64,000 nucleotides of DNA from Magnetospirillum sp. 15-1. Its GTDB lineage: Bacteria; Pseudomonadota; Alphaproteobacteria; Rhodospirillales; Magnetospirillaceae. A program made the position numbers and the translations under genes. This document shows positions 1 through 9,241 of this stretch, in pieces (positions within the stretch are counted from its first letter, which is position 1; the number at the start of each line of letters is the position of its first letter). The notes beneath the pieces are model-generated. The model searched no databases, was not told the origin of the DNA, and saw nothing but the letters and a program-made list of their open reading frames with translations. The stretch lies in NCBI RefSeq assembly GCF_900184795.1, contig NZ_FXXN01000014.1:1-64000 (forward strand), in the 5' to 3' direction.

Positions 1-216
1 ACCAAGGCCGGCGACCGCTATCTCCGCTCCTTGCTCGTCGTCTGTGCCACCGGCATGTTGCGCCACCGAACCGAAAGCCCGTGGATCAAGGCGCTGCTGG
101 AACGCATGCCGGCACGCAAGGCTACCGTCGCCATCGCCAACAAGCTGGCCCGGATCGCCTGGGCTATTCTCGCCCATGGCGGCACATATCACAGGCAGGC
201 CGGATTGGCCGCCTGA
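1..216 (+). pseudogene. 3' part of an IS110/IS1111-family transposase (cut by window edge)
   Basis: The open frame runs in from the left edge and ends at 216. Its first residues, T-K-A-G-D-R-Y-L-R-S-L-L-V, match the C-terminal transposase_20 (HhH) region of IS110/IS1111 transposases, where G-D-x-Y-L-R-x-L-L is the hallmark, followed by a basic helix (A-R-K-A-T-V-A-I-A-N-K-L-A-R) typical of the family's end. Only about 71 codons are visible, so it cannot be said whether the element is intact upstream. I did not identify the element's right end in the following 400 bp. Confidence 0.75.
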
Positions 217-617
217 ACCAAAGTCCAACCACGGCACTTCGATTGCGAGGGCGATGAAAGCGTGATGGCGACCGGTCAGACCCACGAGCCGAAAAACCCT
301 GTTCGTGTCCCGGCCGGTCGAGGCCGTACGGATGATTTGGGAGCGGTTCGCGGATCACATCATGGCCAGCGGCAAGGTGTGCCGCGCAAACAGGCCGGAC
401 ACATGACTGCCCCAGACCGGCGGACACTGCGCCTAATTTTCCTTGCAACGCAGGGGCCGTCCACACATGATCACGGAGAATGAAAATCCTCTCTCCGTGT
501 CCATCCGCAAGCGGTGCGAAGCGCCGCATCCGTGTCTTCCGTGCCTTGTGGCTCCCCTCGGGCCGCGTCGGATTAAACCGGACGGCTGCGGGCTACGCCT
601 CAGGGTGACGGGAACCC
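217..617. other. Gene-free stretch after the IS110 remnant
   Basis: No frame here shows a convincing protein: the short open frames on either strand lack ribosome binding sites and recognisable composition. It probably includes the untranslated right end of the insertion element and flanking DNA. A hairpin with one mismatch (599-623, arms around AGGGT/ACCCT) overlaps the stop codon of the minus-strand gene that ends at 618 and could help terminate it, but no T-run is seen. Confidence 0.5.
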
Positions 618-1400
618 TCAGGTGATGTTGAAGCGCGACAGGGTCTCGGCCAGATCGTCGCCGAATTGAGGTCCCTTGCGGATCAGCGAGGCCCGCGGCG
701 GCAGGCCCTTCAGCTTGGGATTGCCCCACTCGTAGCTGGTGAACAGGGCGAAGGGAATGGACTCGGTCACCGGCATGGCGCCCAGCGCGCAGCCCAGATC
801 GACACCCGACAGCAGGCCCAGCTCCACCGAGGCGATCACCATGTCGGGACGGGTGCGCACCACGGTTTCCATGGCGGCAAAGCCGTCGCGGATGGTCGAG
901 GTGCGATAGCCGCAGGCGGCCAACTCGCGCTCGACGATGCGCGACATGGCCTTTTCCGGCACCACCAGCAGGATTTCGACGTTCTTCTTCTCGATCTTGC
1001 CGAAATCGATGTCGGCGGTGCGCTTGGCCGGCAGGGCGCGCACCACGGCGGGGGCGTCGGCCTCGGAAATCTGCTCGCCGTCGGCCAGCTTCTCGATCTT
1101 GTCGACGAACACCTGAATCTCGTCCAGCTCGGACGGCCCGGCCTCCTTCAGCTCGCCCACATACTCGTCGAAACGGTGGGTGACCAGCTTGATCATCGGC
1201 AGGGTGAGACCCTGGGCATGGCTGCGCAGATTGCTGGCCTCGCGCTTCAGGGTGGCCAGACCCTCGGCGGCGGCAATGCTCTTCGAGCGCATGTTGCCGA
1301 CCAATACCTGAAGCTGGCTGGCGGTATCGCGCAGCTCTTCCAGGAATTCGTTGATGACCCGAAGTTCGTTCTCGTTGTCGGCTGTATCAATAGCGGCCAT
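618..1400 (-). CDS. Receiver-like (degenerate response regulator) protein
   Basis: A 260-residue soluble protein. The N-terminal half (about 10-110) is helical and probably coiled coil. The C-terminal half (about 140-260) reads like a CheY-type receiver: an E-I-L-L-V-V strand, a R-P-D-M-V-I-A-S-V strand where the phospho-acceptor Asp would lie, and a late F-T-S-Y segment. The acceptor position reads A-S-V-E rather than D-x-x-M-P, so phosphorylation is doubtful and the fold call is inference. The start at 1400 is preferred over the in-frame TTG at 1415 because GGGGGAAG lies just upstream of ATG. It stands alone, next to a redox regulator and a hybrid kinase on the other side. Confidence 0.6.
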   Translation of the reverse strand: MAAIDTADNENELRVINEFLEELRDTASQLQVLVGNMRSKSIAAAEGLATLKREASNLRSHAQGLTLPMIKLVTHRFDEYVGELKEAGPSELDEIQVFVDKIEKLADGEQISEADAPAVVRALPAKRTADIDFGKIEKKNVEILLVVPEKAMSRIVERELAACGYRTSTIRDGFAAMETVVRTRPDMVIASVELGLLSGVDLGCALGAMPVTESIPFALFTSYEWGNPKLKGLPPRASLIRKGPQFGDDLAETLSRFNIT

Positions 1401-1474
1401 GCTTCCCCCAAACAACTATGCCCGCAAAGGGATACACCACTTGCGGCATAGAGAAAACCCATCCGTAGGCAAGA

Positions 1475-1897
1475 TTATTCGGCTGCCTGACGCTCCGCGA
1501 CCAGCATGTCGGCCAGGGTATAGCCGTCCAGGACCTTGAAGAACGCCGACAGGCCCGACGACAGGGCGTCGCGGGCGATGCAGCTGCCCGACAGCCGGCA
1601 CTCATCGGCCGAATCGCAGCGCATGCAGCGGACCAGGGTAAAGTCCTCTTCGGTCTCGCGGATGAACTGGCCCAGCTTGACGTCCTCGGGCCGGCGCAGC
1701 AGGCGGACGCCGCCGTACTTGCCCCGTACCGTCTCCAGATAGCCGGCGCGGCCCAACTGGTGCACCACCTTGGTCAGGTGGTTCTTGGAGATGCCGTAGC
1801 ACTCGGCGATCTCGTTGATGGTGACCAGATCGCCCTTGTGCTGCCCCACATGGACGAGGACACGCAGCGCGTAATCGGTATGCAGGGTCAGACGCAT
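1475..1897 (-). CDS. Rrf2-family (NsrR-like) transcriptional regulator
   Basis: A 140-residue protein starting M-R-L-T-L-H-T-D-Y-A-L-R-V-L, the signature start of NsrR/Rrf2 regulators. The winged helix-turn-helix occupies about 20-70 (E-I-A-E-C-Y-G-I-S-K-N-H-L, then the wing R-G-K-Y-G-G-V-R-L). Four cysteines follow at about 98-115 (C-M-R-C-D-S-A-D-E-C-R-L-S-G-S-C); the last three fit the Fe-S cluster ligands that sense nitric oxide in NsrR. In that family loss of the cluster by NO relieves repression. An FNR/FixK-type box lies 56 bp upstream. The start at 1897 is favoured over a longer frame by family length. Its targets are not visible here; the divergent hybrid kinase is one candidate. Confidence 0.9.
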   Translation of the reverse strand: MRLTLHTDYALRVLVHVGQHKGDLVTINEIAECYGISKNHLTKVVHQLGRAGYLETVRGKYGGVRLLRRPEDVKLGQFIRETEEDFTLVRCMRCDSADECRLSGSCIARDALSSGLSAFFKVLDGYTLADMLVAERQAAE

Positions 1898-1952
1898 GGT
1901 GGTGATTATCCACATGAAAATTACGGGAACGCTGAACATGCTGCGATAATAT

Positions 1953-1966
1953 TTGATTTTGGTCAA
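1953..1966. promoter_or_regulatory. FNR/FixK-type binding site
   Basis: TTGAT-TTTG-GTCAA is a near-perfect match to the FNR/Anr/FixK consensus TTGAT-N4-ATCAA, and the GGTCAA half is common in alphaproteobacterial FnrN/FixK sites. It lies in the 208-bp divergent gap, 56 bp upstream of the Rrf2 gene and about 140 bp upstream of the hybrid kinase, so it could serve either. This suggests oxygen-dependent control; the direction is inference. Confidence 0.6.
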
Positions 1967-2105
1967 GACCGCCGGAAGGCATGGGTGCCATACATTTCGC
2001 CGATTTCTTTCCACGCCGGAACCGTGTGGCCGCCACCCCCCTTCCCCCATGCCCGCTCCGCTTGTACCATCACGGCGAAGAGGCGAAGGATGGGACCCGC
2101 CGGTC

Positions 2106-5048
2106 ATGGCGTATGCGCGCTTCGTTCGTTGGATCAGGGCCTTGCCCATCGCCTGGCGCATTCCGCTGGTGGTGGCGCTCAACGTCTTCGTGGCTCTGGC
2201 GGTCGGGGGCCTGGGCTGGCACGCCGCCTCGGTGATGGACAGCGACCTGGACGAATTGCGTACCGTCCAGCACCGCACCACCGCCCTGGCCGAGATCGAC
2301 ATCCGCGCCTCGCGCCTGCAGGGCATGATCCGCCAATATCTGGCCAATCCCACCGACGACCTGCTGAAGGACGCCATGCGCCGCTCGGAGGAGCTGTTCG
2401 TGGCCATGGGCGACGCCACCGCCCACCAGAAGCCCCTGTCCGAGGATGCCCACGCCATGCATCAGGCGGCGCGGCGCTTCGTATCGGGCTTTCAGACACT
2501 GAAGGCCATCAACGCCGATACCCTGCGCCTTTATGAAAGCGACGTGCTGCAATCCACCAGCGAGATGTCGGGCCTTTACGCCATCCTCAACTCCACCGCC
2601 CGGTCGCGGGCCAACGACCCCTTGAGCCCAGCCCTGGTCAAGTCCCACGAGAATTTCGTCGAGGCCTTGATTTCCATCAACGCCTTCTATTTCAACGGCT
2701 CCGGCGCCGGGGCATTCAACGCCCACGCCAGCCTGCAGCGGGTGACCGACACCGTTCCCGCCCTGACCGGGCTGGCCACCAGCGACCTGCAGCGCGATGC
2801 CCTGGCGGTGATCGGCACGCGGGCCCGCACCCTGTCGGCGGCCATCGACGCCATCGCGCGCGGCTTCGACGAGCGCTCCCGCATCCTGACCGACGAGGTG
2901 GATGCCAGCCAGGCCGCCATGTCGGCGGCCATTGACCGGCTGATCATCCAGGGTCGCGACCGCGAGGAACGGCTGCAACGCCGCTCGCGTCACGAACTGC
3001 TGCGCCTGGCGGTGGTCGGGGCCAGCGCCGCCCTGGTCCTGTTGCTGGTCGGCGCCTGGGTCAGCTGGATGATCGGCCAATCCATCCGCTCGCCGCTGCA
3101 GCGCCTGCGCGAGACCATGGAGGCCGGAGCCGGCGGCGACTGGTCGCGCGAGGTCGAGGGCCGCGACCTGCACGACGAACTGGCGGCCATGGCCCGCACC
3201 GTCGAGGTGTTCAAGCGCAACTCCCTGGAAAAGCAGCGCCTGGAGGCCGAACGCGAGGAGGCCGGGCGCCGGGCCGAGGCGGCCAACCGCCAGACCCTGC
3301 AGGATTTGCTGGCCCAGATGGAGGCCCACGAGCACCCGGCCTCGTTCGCCCAGCCGGTGGCCGCCGCCCCCGAAACCGAGGCCGCCGAGATCGCCGCCGC
3401 CTTCAACCGCGTTCTGGCCAAGTTCCACGAAGTCAACCGCGGACGCGACGCCGCCATCGACGCCCTGACCACCGCCAAGGAGAACGCCGAGGCCGCCAAT
3501 CTGGCCAAGTCGGCGTTCCTGGCCGCCATGAGCCACGAAATCCGCACCCCCATGAACGGGGTGATCGGCATGCTGGAACTGCTGGACCACACCGAGCTGG
3601 ATACTGACCAGCGGGACCTGGTGGCGACCACCCGCGATTCGGGCCTCGCCCTGCTGCGCATTCTCGACGACGTGCTGGATTTTTCGAAGATCGAGGCCGG
3701 CCGCCTGGAACTGGAACGGGTGCCCGTCCGCCTCGACCGCATCGTCGAGGGCGTGGTTCAGACGGTCAGCCCGGCGGCGGCGGCCAAGTCGCTCGGCATC
3801 TCGGCCTTCATGGACCCCGGCCTGCCCTCCACGGTGCTGGCCGATCCGGTGCGCCTGCGCCAGATTTTGTTCAATCTGGCCGGCAACGCCGTCAAGTTCA
3901 CCGCCGAGGGCCGCGTCGCCATCCATCTGGGCCATGGCGGCACCGACGGGCAGGGCCGCGTGGTGCTGACCATCCGGGTGGTCGACACCGGCATCGGTAT
4001 CGATGATTCCCTCCGCGACCGGCTGTTCCAGCCCTTCACCCAGGCCGAGACCTCGACCACGCGGCGCTTCGGCGGCACCGGGCTGGGTCTGTCCATCACC
4101 CGGCGCCTGGTGGATTTGATGGATGGCACCGCCGGTTTCGAATCCCGGCCGGGCCAGGGCTCGTCCTTCTGGTGCCGCCTGCCGCTGCCCACCATCGAGC
4201 CTCCCGTGGCCGAAGCGCAGGAAACCCCGCCCACCGCCGTTTTCATGGGCCTGCGCATACTGGTGGTCGATGCCGATACCGAGGAGCGCACCCTGATCGC
4301 CCTGGTCACCGAGCAAGGCGGCGCCGCCGTGGTCCGCGTCCCCGGCCCCAGGGAGGCCGAGGCGGCATCGCGCAAGGCGACCACCACCCAGGCGCCCTTC
4401 GATCTGGCCCTGATCACCGCCGATTCCGTCGCCTGCGAGGACCTGGCCCCCCTGGGCAGCACGCCGCTGCTGTTCATCGAGGGGCAGGATTCCGAACGGC
4501 GTTTCTGCCTGGAGCGCCAGCCCAACTGCCTGGGCTTCCTGGGACGGCCGCTGACCCGCACCCAGCTCATGGCGGCGGTGGAGCGGGTCATCGGCCCGGC
4601 CTCGCCCGCCCGCCCGGCCTGCGCCCCCTCGGCCCCGCCCGAGCCGCGCGACACCGCCTGGGACGGCGCCCCCATCCTGGTGGCCGAGGACCACCCGGTC
4701 AACCAGCAGGTGATCCGCCGCCAGTTGCACCTGCTGGGCTTCACCGCCGAGATTTTTCCCGATGGCGCCGCCGCCCTGAGCGCCTGGCGCGCCAGGCCCT
4801 ATTCCCTGGTGCTGACCGACTGCCACATGCCCATCATGGACGGCTTCCAACTGACCGCCGCCATCCGCGCCGAGGAAAAGGCCGAAGGCCGCCGCACCCC
4901 CATCCTGGCGCTGACCGCCAACGCCCTGGCCGGCGAAGCGGAGCGCTGCCTGCGGGCCGGCATGGACTCGTATCTGTCCAAGCCGGTGGAGCTGCCCCAT
5001 CTGCGCGAGGCCCTGGCACGCCTGCTTCCGGCCTATGCAAAAGGATAG
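2106..5048 (+). CDS. Membrane hybrid histidine kinase (HAMP-HisKA-HATPase-receivers)
   Basis: A 980-residue hybrid sensor kinase. A first membrane helix (about 14-37) and a second (about 298-325) enclose a roughly 260-residue, mostly helical periplasmic sensor region. A HAMP domain and coiled coil follow. HisKA carries the phospho-acceptor His477 in [11 protein letters not shown]; the ATPase domain shows [15 protein letters not shown] and G-G-T-G-L-G-L. A degenerate receiver (about 715-830, starting L-R-I-L-V-V-D-A-D) lacks a clear acceptor Asp. A complete receiver follows with Asp905 in [11 protein letters not shown] and Lys in S-K-P. No HPt domain or partner regulator adjoins, so the phosphorelay output lies elsewhere. 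The ATG at 2106 begins immediately before the first membrane helix; longer in-frame starts would add an implausible Pro/Arg-rich leader. Confidence 0.92.
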   Translation: MAYARFVRWIRALPIAWRIPLVVALNVFVALAVGGLGWHAASVMDSDLDELRTVQHRTTALAEIDIRASRLQGMIRQYLANPTDDLLKDAMRRSEELFVAMGDATAHQKPLSEDAHAMHQAARRFVSGFQTLKAINADTLRLYESDVLQSTSEMSGLYAILNSTARSRANDPLSPALVKSHENFVEALISINAFYFNGSGAGAFNAHASLQRVTDTVPALTGLATSDLQRDALAVIGTRARTLSAAIDAIARGFDERSRILTDEVDASQAAMSAAIDRLIIQGRDREERLQRRSRHELLRLAVVGASAALVLLLVGAWVSWMIGQSIRSPLQRLRETMEAGAGGDWSREVEGRDLHDELAAMARTVEVFKRNSLEKQRLEAEREEAGRRAEAANRQTLQDLLAQMEAHEHPASFAQPVAAAPETEAAEIAAAFNRVLAKFHEVNRGRDAAIDALTTAKENAEAANLAKSAFLAAMSHEIRTPMNGVIGMLELLDHTELDTDQRDLVATTRDSGLALLRILDDVLDFSKIEAGRLELERVPVRLDRIVEGVVQTVSPAAAAKSLGISAFMDPGLPSTVLADPVRLRQILFNLAGNAVKFTAEGRVAIHLGHGGTDGQGRVVLTIRVVDTGIGIDDSLRDRLFQPFTQAETSTTRRFGGTGLGLSITRRLVDLMDGTAGFESRPGQGSSFWCRLPLPTIEPPVAEAQETPPTAVFMGLRILVVDADTEERTLIALVTEQGGAAVVRVPGPREAEAASRKATTTQAPFDLALITADSVACEDLAPLGSTPLLFIEGQDSERRFCLERQPNCLGFLGRPLTRTQLMAAVERVIGPASPARPACAPSAPPEPRDTAWDGAPILVAEDHPVNQQVIRRQLHLLGFTAEIFPDGAAALSAWRARPYSLVLTDCHMPIMDGFQLTAAIRAEEKAEGRRTPILALTANALAGEAERCLRAGMDSYLSKPVELPHLREALARLLPAYAKG

Positions 5049-5171
5049 AGTTTTCTTCTAATTCAACGAGATAGCGCTACAAAGAATCATAATTCGCGCT
5101 TTGCTTCACCAATAAAGCATCGATAACCTGAAACTGGATCCGGGTATCCGGACGCCAGGGGTTATTCGGAT

Positions 5172-6155
5172 ATGCCAAGGGACGATGTCAGGGTGAAGAG
5201 GTCGACGGGCGCCGCCTCCGGGCCGCCGCGCACCCACAACGACGTGGTCCGCGTCATCAATGACCTGCTGAAAAGCCGGGTGGCGACCATCTTCCGCTCG
5301 CTGATCCCCGCCTTCGAGAATACCTCGGGCGAGGAGTTCTACGACATCGTCATGGCCAATTCCGAGATGCTGCACGGCTGCATCAGCATCTTCCAGCGCA
5401 ACCGCCAGGCCTTCCGCAATCTGCTGGTGGACGCGCGCGGGCGCCCGGTCAACGACGACTTCGTGACGCTGCGCTGCGGCCGCTCGGTGCACGACATCAT
5501 CGCCATGATCGTCCGCACCCATGCCAAGCGCCACTTCAAGGCCGCCCTGGGCGGCGACCCCAACGACCCCACGTCGCGGGCCGGCGCCATGTATCAGGCC
5601 ATCAACGAATACCTGATCCACGACTGGCAGGTGCCGCTGGTTCCCCATTACGCCCCCCTGCCCCTGGCCAAGGTGCGGGAGATGGGTCCCCGCCTGCTGG
5701 ACATCCGCGAGGCGGAAATCCTGACCTCCATCGCCGGAGCGGCGGCGGAGGCCTCCGCCCTGCCCACCCATTCGCCCCGCCCGCCCGCCGCGCCCGAACT
5801 GCCGCAGCGCGAACAGCAATGGTGGAAGGCGCTGAACGATCCGTCCGTGGTCAAGGTGCTGGGCCAGCGCCAGGAATCCGAGACCCGCGAACTGGTCGCC
5901 GCCCTGGCCGAGATCAACGATCTGGTGCATGTCGACCTGTTTTCCCGCCTGGGGCTCAGCACCTTCCAGGCGGCGATCATCATGGTCACCGCCTACAAGC
6001 TGCTGGGCCGCGCCGGCTTCAACACCCAATTCGGCATCCCCGGCAAGCCCACCGTGGTGGCCGCCATTGCCCAGCGCCTGGACAAGCGCGAGGTCGGCCC
6101 GCATACCGACCTCAAGCTCATGCCGCAGATGATGGAAGGGGCGTTGCGGGGCTGA
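5172..6155 (+). CDS. Conserved-looking protein of unknown function
   Basis: A 327-residue soluble protein with no signal peptide or membrane segment. I do not recognise a family. The N-terminal part (1-190) is mainly helical and charged (V-I-N-D-L-L-K-S-R-V-A-T-I-F-R-S-L near the start). A Pro/Ala-rich linker (about 195-215) leads to a second helical part (215-327) ending in a region rich in G-x-P and K. Codon use resembles its neighbours. It is monocistronic, 123 bp downstream of the hybrid kinase and convergent with the enoyl-CoA hydratase-like gene. The ribosome binding site is weak (GGGG 12 nt before ATG), so the true start could be slightly later. Confidence 0.7.
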   Translation: MPRDDVRVKRSTGAASGPPRTHNDVVRVINDLLKSRVATIFRSLIPAFENTSGEEFYDIVMANSEMLHGCISIFQRNRQAFRNLLVDARGRPVNDDFVTLRCGRSVHDIIAMIVRTHAKRHFKAALGGDPNDPTSRAGAMYQAINEYLIHDWQVPLVPHYAPLPLAKVREMGPRLLDIREAEILTSIAGAAAEASALPTHSPRPPAAPELPQREQQWWKALNDPSVVKVLGQRQESETRELVAALAEINDLVHVDLFSRLGLSTFQAAIIMVTAYKLLGRAGFNTQFGIPGKPTVVAAIAQRLDKREVGPHTDLKLMPQMMEGALRG

Positions 6156-6174
6156 CCCGCCCCGCGTCCCGCCC

Positions 6175-6954
6175 CTACTCCGCCGTGAAGACCGGCTTGC
6201 GCTTGGCGCGGAAGGCCGCCAGCCCCTCGGCGTAGTCCTTGGTCTCCAGGAAGCGGTAGCACTCGTCCAATTCCGTCTCGGACACCGGGGTGGCATCGTC
6301 CAGGCGGGCGATGAACGCCTTGTGCCAGCGGTTGGCCAGGGGGGCGCCGGCGGCGATGCGCTTGGCGGTGGCGGCCAGTTCCGCTTCCAGCGCGTCATCC
6401 TCGACCACCCGGTTGACCAGCCGCTTGGCGAGCGCCTCGTCGGCATCCATGATCCGGCCTTCCAGCAGGATTTCCAGGGCGGCGGCCGGACCGGCCACCC
6501 GGCGGATCTGCGCCAGTTCGGGATAGGCCATCACCACCGAAATCTTGTTGATGGGAACGCCGAACTTGCCCGACCTGGCGGACAGGCGGATGTCGCAGCA
6601 GCAGGCCAGTTCCAGCCCGCCGCCGACGCAGGGGCCCCACACGGCGGCGACCACCGGCTGCGGACAGGCGCGCACCGTGTCCAGCGCCTTGCGCATCACC
6701 AGATCGTAGGCCTTGGCCTGGGCGGGATTGGCGCGCAGGGTGTCGAATTCCTCGATGTCGGCGCCCGGCGCGAAGGCCTTGGTGCCGGCGCCGCGCAAAA
6801 TCACCACGTGAATAGACTTGTCGGCGGAAATGCTCTCGAACGCCTCGGCCAGCCCCCGCCACATGGGCAGGTTCAGAGCGTTCATGCGGTCGGGGCGGTT
6901 CAGCGTCACGGTGGCGATGGCGCCCTCTCGGACAAGCTGGATCACGTCGGACAT
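6175..6954 (-). CDS. Enoyl-CoA hydratase/isomerase (crotonase) family protein
   Basis: A 259-residue protein of the usual crotonase length. It shows V-T-L-N-R-P-D-R-M-N-A-L-N at the N-terminus, the CoA-binding/oxyanion segment A-F-A-P-G-A-D-I-E-E-F and the second oxyanion segment P-C-V-G-G-G-L-E-L-A. The Glu in G-L-E-L-A corresponds to the first catalytic Glu of enoyl-CoA hydratase. The second, normally in F-x-x-P-E, is replaced (F-G-V-P-I-N), so straightforward hydration is doubtful and an isomerase or other crotonase activity is possible. AGGGA lies 7 nt before the ATG. It is divergent from pyrE with an 83-bp gap. Confidence 0.88.
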   Translation of the reverse strand: MSDVIQLVREGAIATVTLNRPDRMNALNLPMWRGLAEAFESISADKSIHVVILRGAGTKAFAPGADIEEFDTLRANPAQAKAYDLVMRKALDTVRACPQPVVAAVWGPCVGGGLELACCCDIRLSARSGKFGVPINKISVVMAYPELAQIRRVAGPAAALEILLEGRIMDADEALAKRLVNRVVEDDALEAELAATAKRIAAGAPLANRWHKAFIARLDDATPVSETELDECYRFLETKDYAEGLAAFRAKRKPVFTAE

Positions 6955-7037
6955 TTCAGTTCCCTATTCTGTCTTCTTGCAGGAAGGCGCGATTGTGCCT
7001 ATAGACCCCCGTATCGGCAAGGCAAGAGGGCTCACCC

Positions 7038-7730
7038 ATGGCAACCACCGTTTCCCGTACCCCGGAACAGAAGCAGGCGGCGCTGACCACCGCGCGCATC
7101 CTGCTGGAGATCAAGGCGATCAATTTCCGCCCGGAAGAGCCCTACATCCTGACCTCGGGCTGGGCCAGCCCGGTCTATGTGGACTGCCGCAAGGTGATCT
7201 CGTTCCCGCGCGCACGGACCAAGATCTGCGAATTGATGACCAAGGCCATCATGCGCGAAGTCGGCTACGAATCCGCCGAGGCGGTCGCCGGCGGCGAGAC
7301 GGCGGGCATTCCCTATGCGGCGTGGATTTCCGACCGCATGGGTCTGCCCATGCTCTACATCCGCAAGAAGCCCAAGGGCTTCGGCCGCAATGCCCAGATC
7401 GAGGGCGATTTCAAGGACGGCGACCGGGTGGTGCTGGTCGAGGACCTGGCGTCCGACGGCGCTTCCAAGGTCAACTTCGTCAATGCGCTGCGTGAGGCGG
7501 GTGCCAAGGTCGACCATTCCTTCGTGGTGTTCTTCTACGGCGTCTTCCCCGGCGCCATGAAAAGCCTGGAGGAAATCGGCGTCGATCTCGGCTATCTGTG
7601 CAATTGGTGGGACGTACTGGAAGTGGTCGAGGAAGAAGGCCAGTTCGACAAGCGTGCCGTCGAGGCCGTGCGCTCCTTCCTGCACGATCCGGTCGGCTGG
7701 TCCAGCCTGCACGGCGGCCGCAGCGCCTGA
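7038..7730 (+). CDS. pyrE: Orotate phosphoribosyltransferase
   Basis: A 230-residue cytosolic enzyme that adds PRPP to orotate to give OMP in de novo pyrimidine synthesis. The type I phosphoribosyltransferase fold is visible: F-R-P-E-E-P-Y-I-L-T-S-G-W-A-S-P-V-Y near the N-terminus (orotate/PRPP binding), Y-I-R-K-K-P-K-G-F-G loop (about 108-118), and the PRPP motif V-V-L-V-E-D-L-A-S-D-G-A-S (about 133-145). This last motif is the acidic D-x-A-(S/T)-D-G form rather than the enterobacterial T-T-G form. A hairpin series follows. Dihydroorotase (pyrC) is about 47 kb downstream, so the pathway genes are scattered. Confidence 0.93.
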   Translation: MATTVSRTPEQKQAALTTARILLEIKAINFRPEEPYILTSGWASPVYVDCRKVISFPRARTKICELMTKAIMREVGYESAEAVAGGETAGIPYAAWISDRMGLPMLYIRKKPKGFGRNAQIEGDFKDGDRVVLVEDLASDGASKVNFVNALREAGAKVDHSFVVFFYGVFPGAMKSLEEIGVDLGYLCNWWDVLEVVEEEGQFDKRAVEAVRSFLHDPVGWSSLHGGRSA

Positions 7731-7741
7731 AAATGGGAATA

Positions 7742-7798
7742 CCCCGTCGCCGTATAGCGGCGGGGTTAGGCCCAAGGGGCCGCGCGGCTTATGCCGCG
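7742..7798 (+). terminator. Three consecutive hairpins after pyrE
   Basis: Three hairpins lie back to back: CCCCGTCGC/GCGGCGGGG (7742-7765, one G-T pair), GGCCC/GGGCC (7769-7781) and CGCGGC/GCCGCG (7783-7798). The first ends in GTTAGG, with no strong T-run, so it is an imperfect intrinsic terminator. The gene beyond is convergent, and the stretch may insulate both. Confidence 0.5.
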
Positions 7799-7850
7799 GA
7801 AGGCAAGGGCGCGGAGGCGCCCGCCCACCGCTTGAGGGCGATGCAAATAT

Positions 7851-8135
7851 TCAATCGCCCCCCGTTTCGTTTCCCATGTTGCGAAGCTTGATCACCAGGA
7901 TGGTGCCGGCCAGCCCCAGGGTGGGCAGATTGGCGGCGACGATGGGCCACGCCCCCAGCAGCAGGCCGTAAATCGTCCACAGGGCCACCCCGGCGACGAA
8001 GGTCGCCCACATGGCCAGGGATATGTCCCTGGTCTGGCGGGTACGCAGGGTCTTGACCACCTGCGGCACGAAGGAGATGGTCGTAAGGAGGCCCGCGACA
8101 GCACCAAGCAGGTCGGTGGGTGAAAGCCAGTCCAT
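7851..8135 (-). CDS. SemiSWEET-type (PQ-loop/MtN3) sugar transporter
   Basis: A 94-residue membrane protein with three predicted helices, the length of bacterial SemiSWEETs, which work as dimers to move small sugars down their gradient. The PQ-loop is seen as S-F-V-P-Q-V-V-K-T-L (about 21-30), followed by R-D-I-S-L-A-M-W, the usual end of helix 1 and start of helix 2. The last helix ends with K-L-R-N. The start M-D-W-L-S at 8135 gives standard family length. It is divergent from lrgA with only 27 bp between starts. Confidence 0.88.
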   Translation of the reverse strand: MDWLSPTDLLGAVAGLLTTISFVPQVVKTLRTRQTRDISLAMWATFVAGVALWTIYGLLLGAWPIVAANLPTLGLAGTILVIKLRNMGNETGGD

Positions 8136-8162
8136 TGGGCACAGCCTGAAAGGAAACGGATC

Positions 8163-8525
8163 GTGCTTCCCTATATCACGGTTCTGCTGCTCTGCCAGCT
8201 TGCCGGCGAGGTGCTGGTCCGCCTCTCCGGCTGGCCCCTGCCCGGCCCGGTGGTCGGCATGGTGCTGCTGTTCACCGGCCTGGTGATCCGCGGCCGGGTG
8301 CCGGCCGGCCTGGACCTGGCGGTCAAGGCCATCCTGTCCAACTTCGCCCTGCTGTTCATTCCGGCCAGCGTCGGCGTCATGGTCCACATGAAGCTGATCG
8401 CCGAGGAGGCGCTGCCCATCGCGGCGGCGGTGCTGGGCAGCACGTTCGCCACCATCGTCGTCGCCGGACGGCTGATGCAGGCCCTGGGCAACCGGTCCAA
8501 GCCGAAGCAGGGAGACCCGTCATGA
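8163..8525 (+). CDS. lrgA: CidA/LrgA-family holin-like membrane protein
   Basis: A 120-residue protein with four predicted membrane helices. The pattern L-L-L-C-Q-L-A-G-E (1-18), P-L-P-G-P-V-V-G-M-V-L-L and F-I-P-A-S-V-G-V-M are typical of CidA/LrgA (YohJ). In Firmicutes these proteins influence murein hydrolase export and cell lysis, and more recently pyruvate uptake; the role in alphaproteobacteria is not established. GTG start at 8163. It overlaps lrgB by ATGA, so the two are translationally coupled as usual for the pair. Confidence 0.9.
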   Translation: MLPYITVLLLCQLAGEVLVRLSGWPLPGPVVGMVLLFTGLVIRGRVPAGLDLAVKAILSNFALLFIPASVGVMVHMKLIAEEALPIAAAVLGSTFATIVVAGRLMQALGNRSKPKQGDPS

Positions 8526-9241
8526 GCGGCGATCTTTCCAGTATCTGGGTCTACCTCTCCACCTCGCCGCTGCTGGGGCTGACCTCGACGCTGATCGCTT
8601 ATCAGGCGGCCATGTGGCTGTTCGAGAAGGGCGGGCGCTCGCCGCTGCTCAACCCCATCCTGGTCTCGGTGGCGATCATCGTCGGCTTCCTGCTGGCCAC
8701 CGGCACCGAGTACCGCACCTATTTCGACGGCGCCCAGTTCGTGCACTTCCTGCTGGGGCCGGCCACCGTCGCCCTGGCGGTGCCGCTTTACAACCAGATG
8801 CCCATCCTGCGCCGTGCCTGGCCCGCCATCCTGCTGGTGATCCTGGTGGGCGCCGTGATGGCGGGGGTCAGCGCCGTGGCCCTGGCCTGGGCCCTGGGCG
8901 GCTCCGAAAAGGTATTGCTGTCCCTGGCGTCCAAGTCGGTGACCATCCCCATCGCCATGGGCATCACCGAGCGCATCGGCGGCATTCCCTCGCTGACCGC
9001 CGTGATGGTCATGCTGACCGGCATCTTCGGGGCGGTATGCGGCGGCTGGATACTCGACCTGTTCCGGGTCAGGGATCAGGCGGCGCGCGGCCTCGCCCTG
9101 GGGATCGCCTCCCACGGCATCGGCACGGTGCGGGCATTGCAGATGAGCGAGACGGCGGGAGCCTTCGGCGGTCTGGCCATCGGGCTGACCGGTCTGGTCA
9201 CCGCAATCCTGGTGCCGCTGCTGGTGGGATTACTGCGGTAG
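8522..9241 (+). CDS. lrgB: LrgB/CidB-family membrane protein
   Basis: A 239-residue polytopic membrane protein, the constant partner of LrgA. Family features are the early N-P-I-L-V-S segment, F-L-L-G-P-A-T-V-A-L-A-V-P-L-Y (about 76-90), the S-V-T-x-P-I-A-M-G-I motif (about 139-148) and A-S-H-G-I-G-T-V-R-A near the end. It starts inside the last codons of lrgA. The stop lies within the end of the convergent gene at 9230, an overlap of 12 bp. Confidence 0.92.
   Translation: MSGDLSSIWVYLSTSPLLGLTSTLIAYQAAMWLFEKGGRSPLLNPILVSVAIIVGFLLATGTEYRTYFDGAQFVHFLLGPATVALAVPLYNQMPILRRAWPAILLVILVGAVMAGVSAVALAWALGGSEKVLLSLASKSVTIPIAMGITERIGGIPSLTAVMVMLTGIFGAVCGGWILDLFRVRDQAARGLALGIASHGIGTVRALQMSETAGAFGGLAIGLTGLVTAILVPLLVGLLR

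Noticed and set aside
217-617. Minus-strand frame covering 164-529 beside the IS remnant
   Set aside because: It overlaps the transposase end and has Arg/Pro/His-rich shadow composition with no start signal.
2070-5000. A 976-codon antisense frame across the hybrid kinase
   Set aside because: High GC keeps the antisense of the kinase open. The translation is Gly/Gln/Arg-rich, and the sense strand has full kinase domains.
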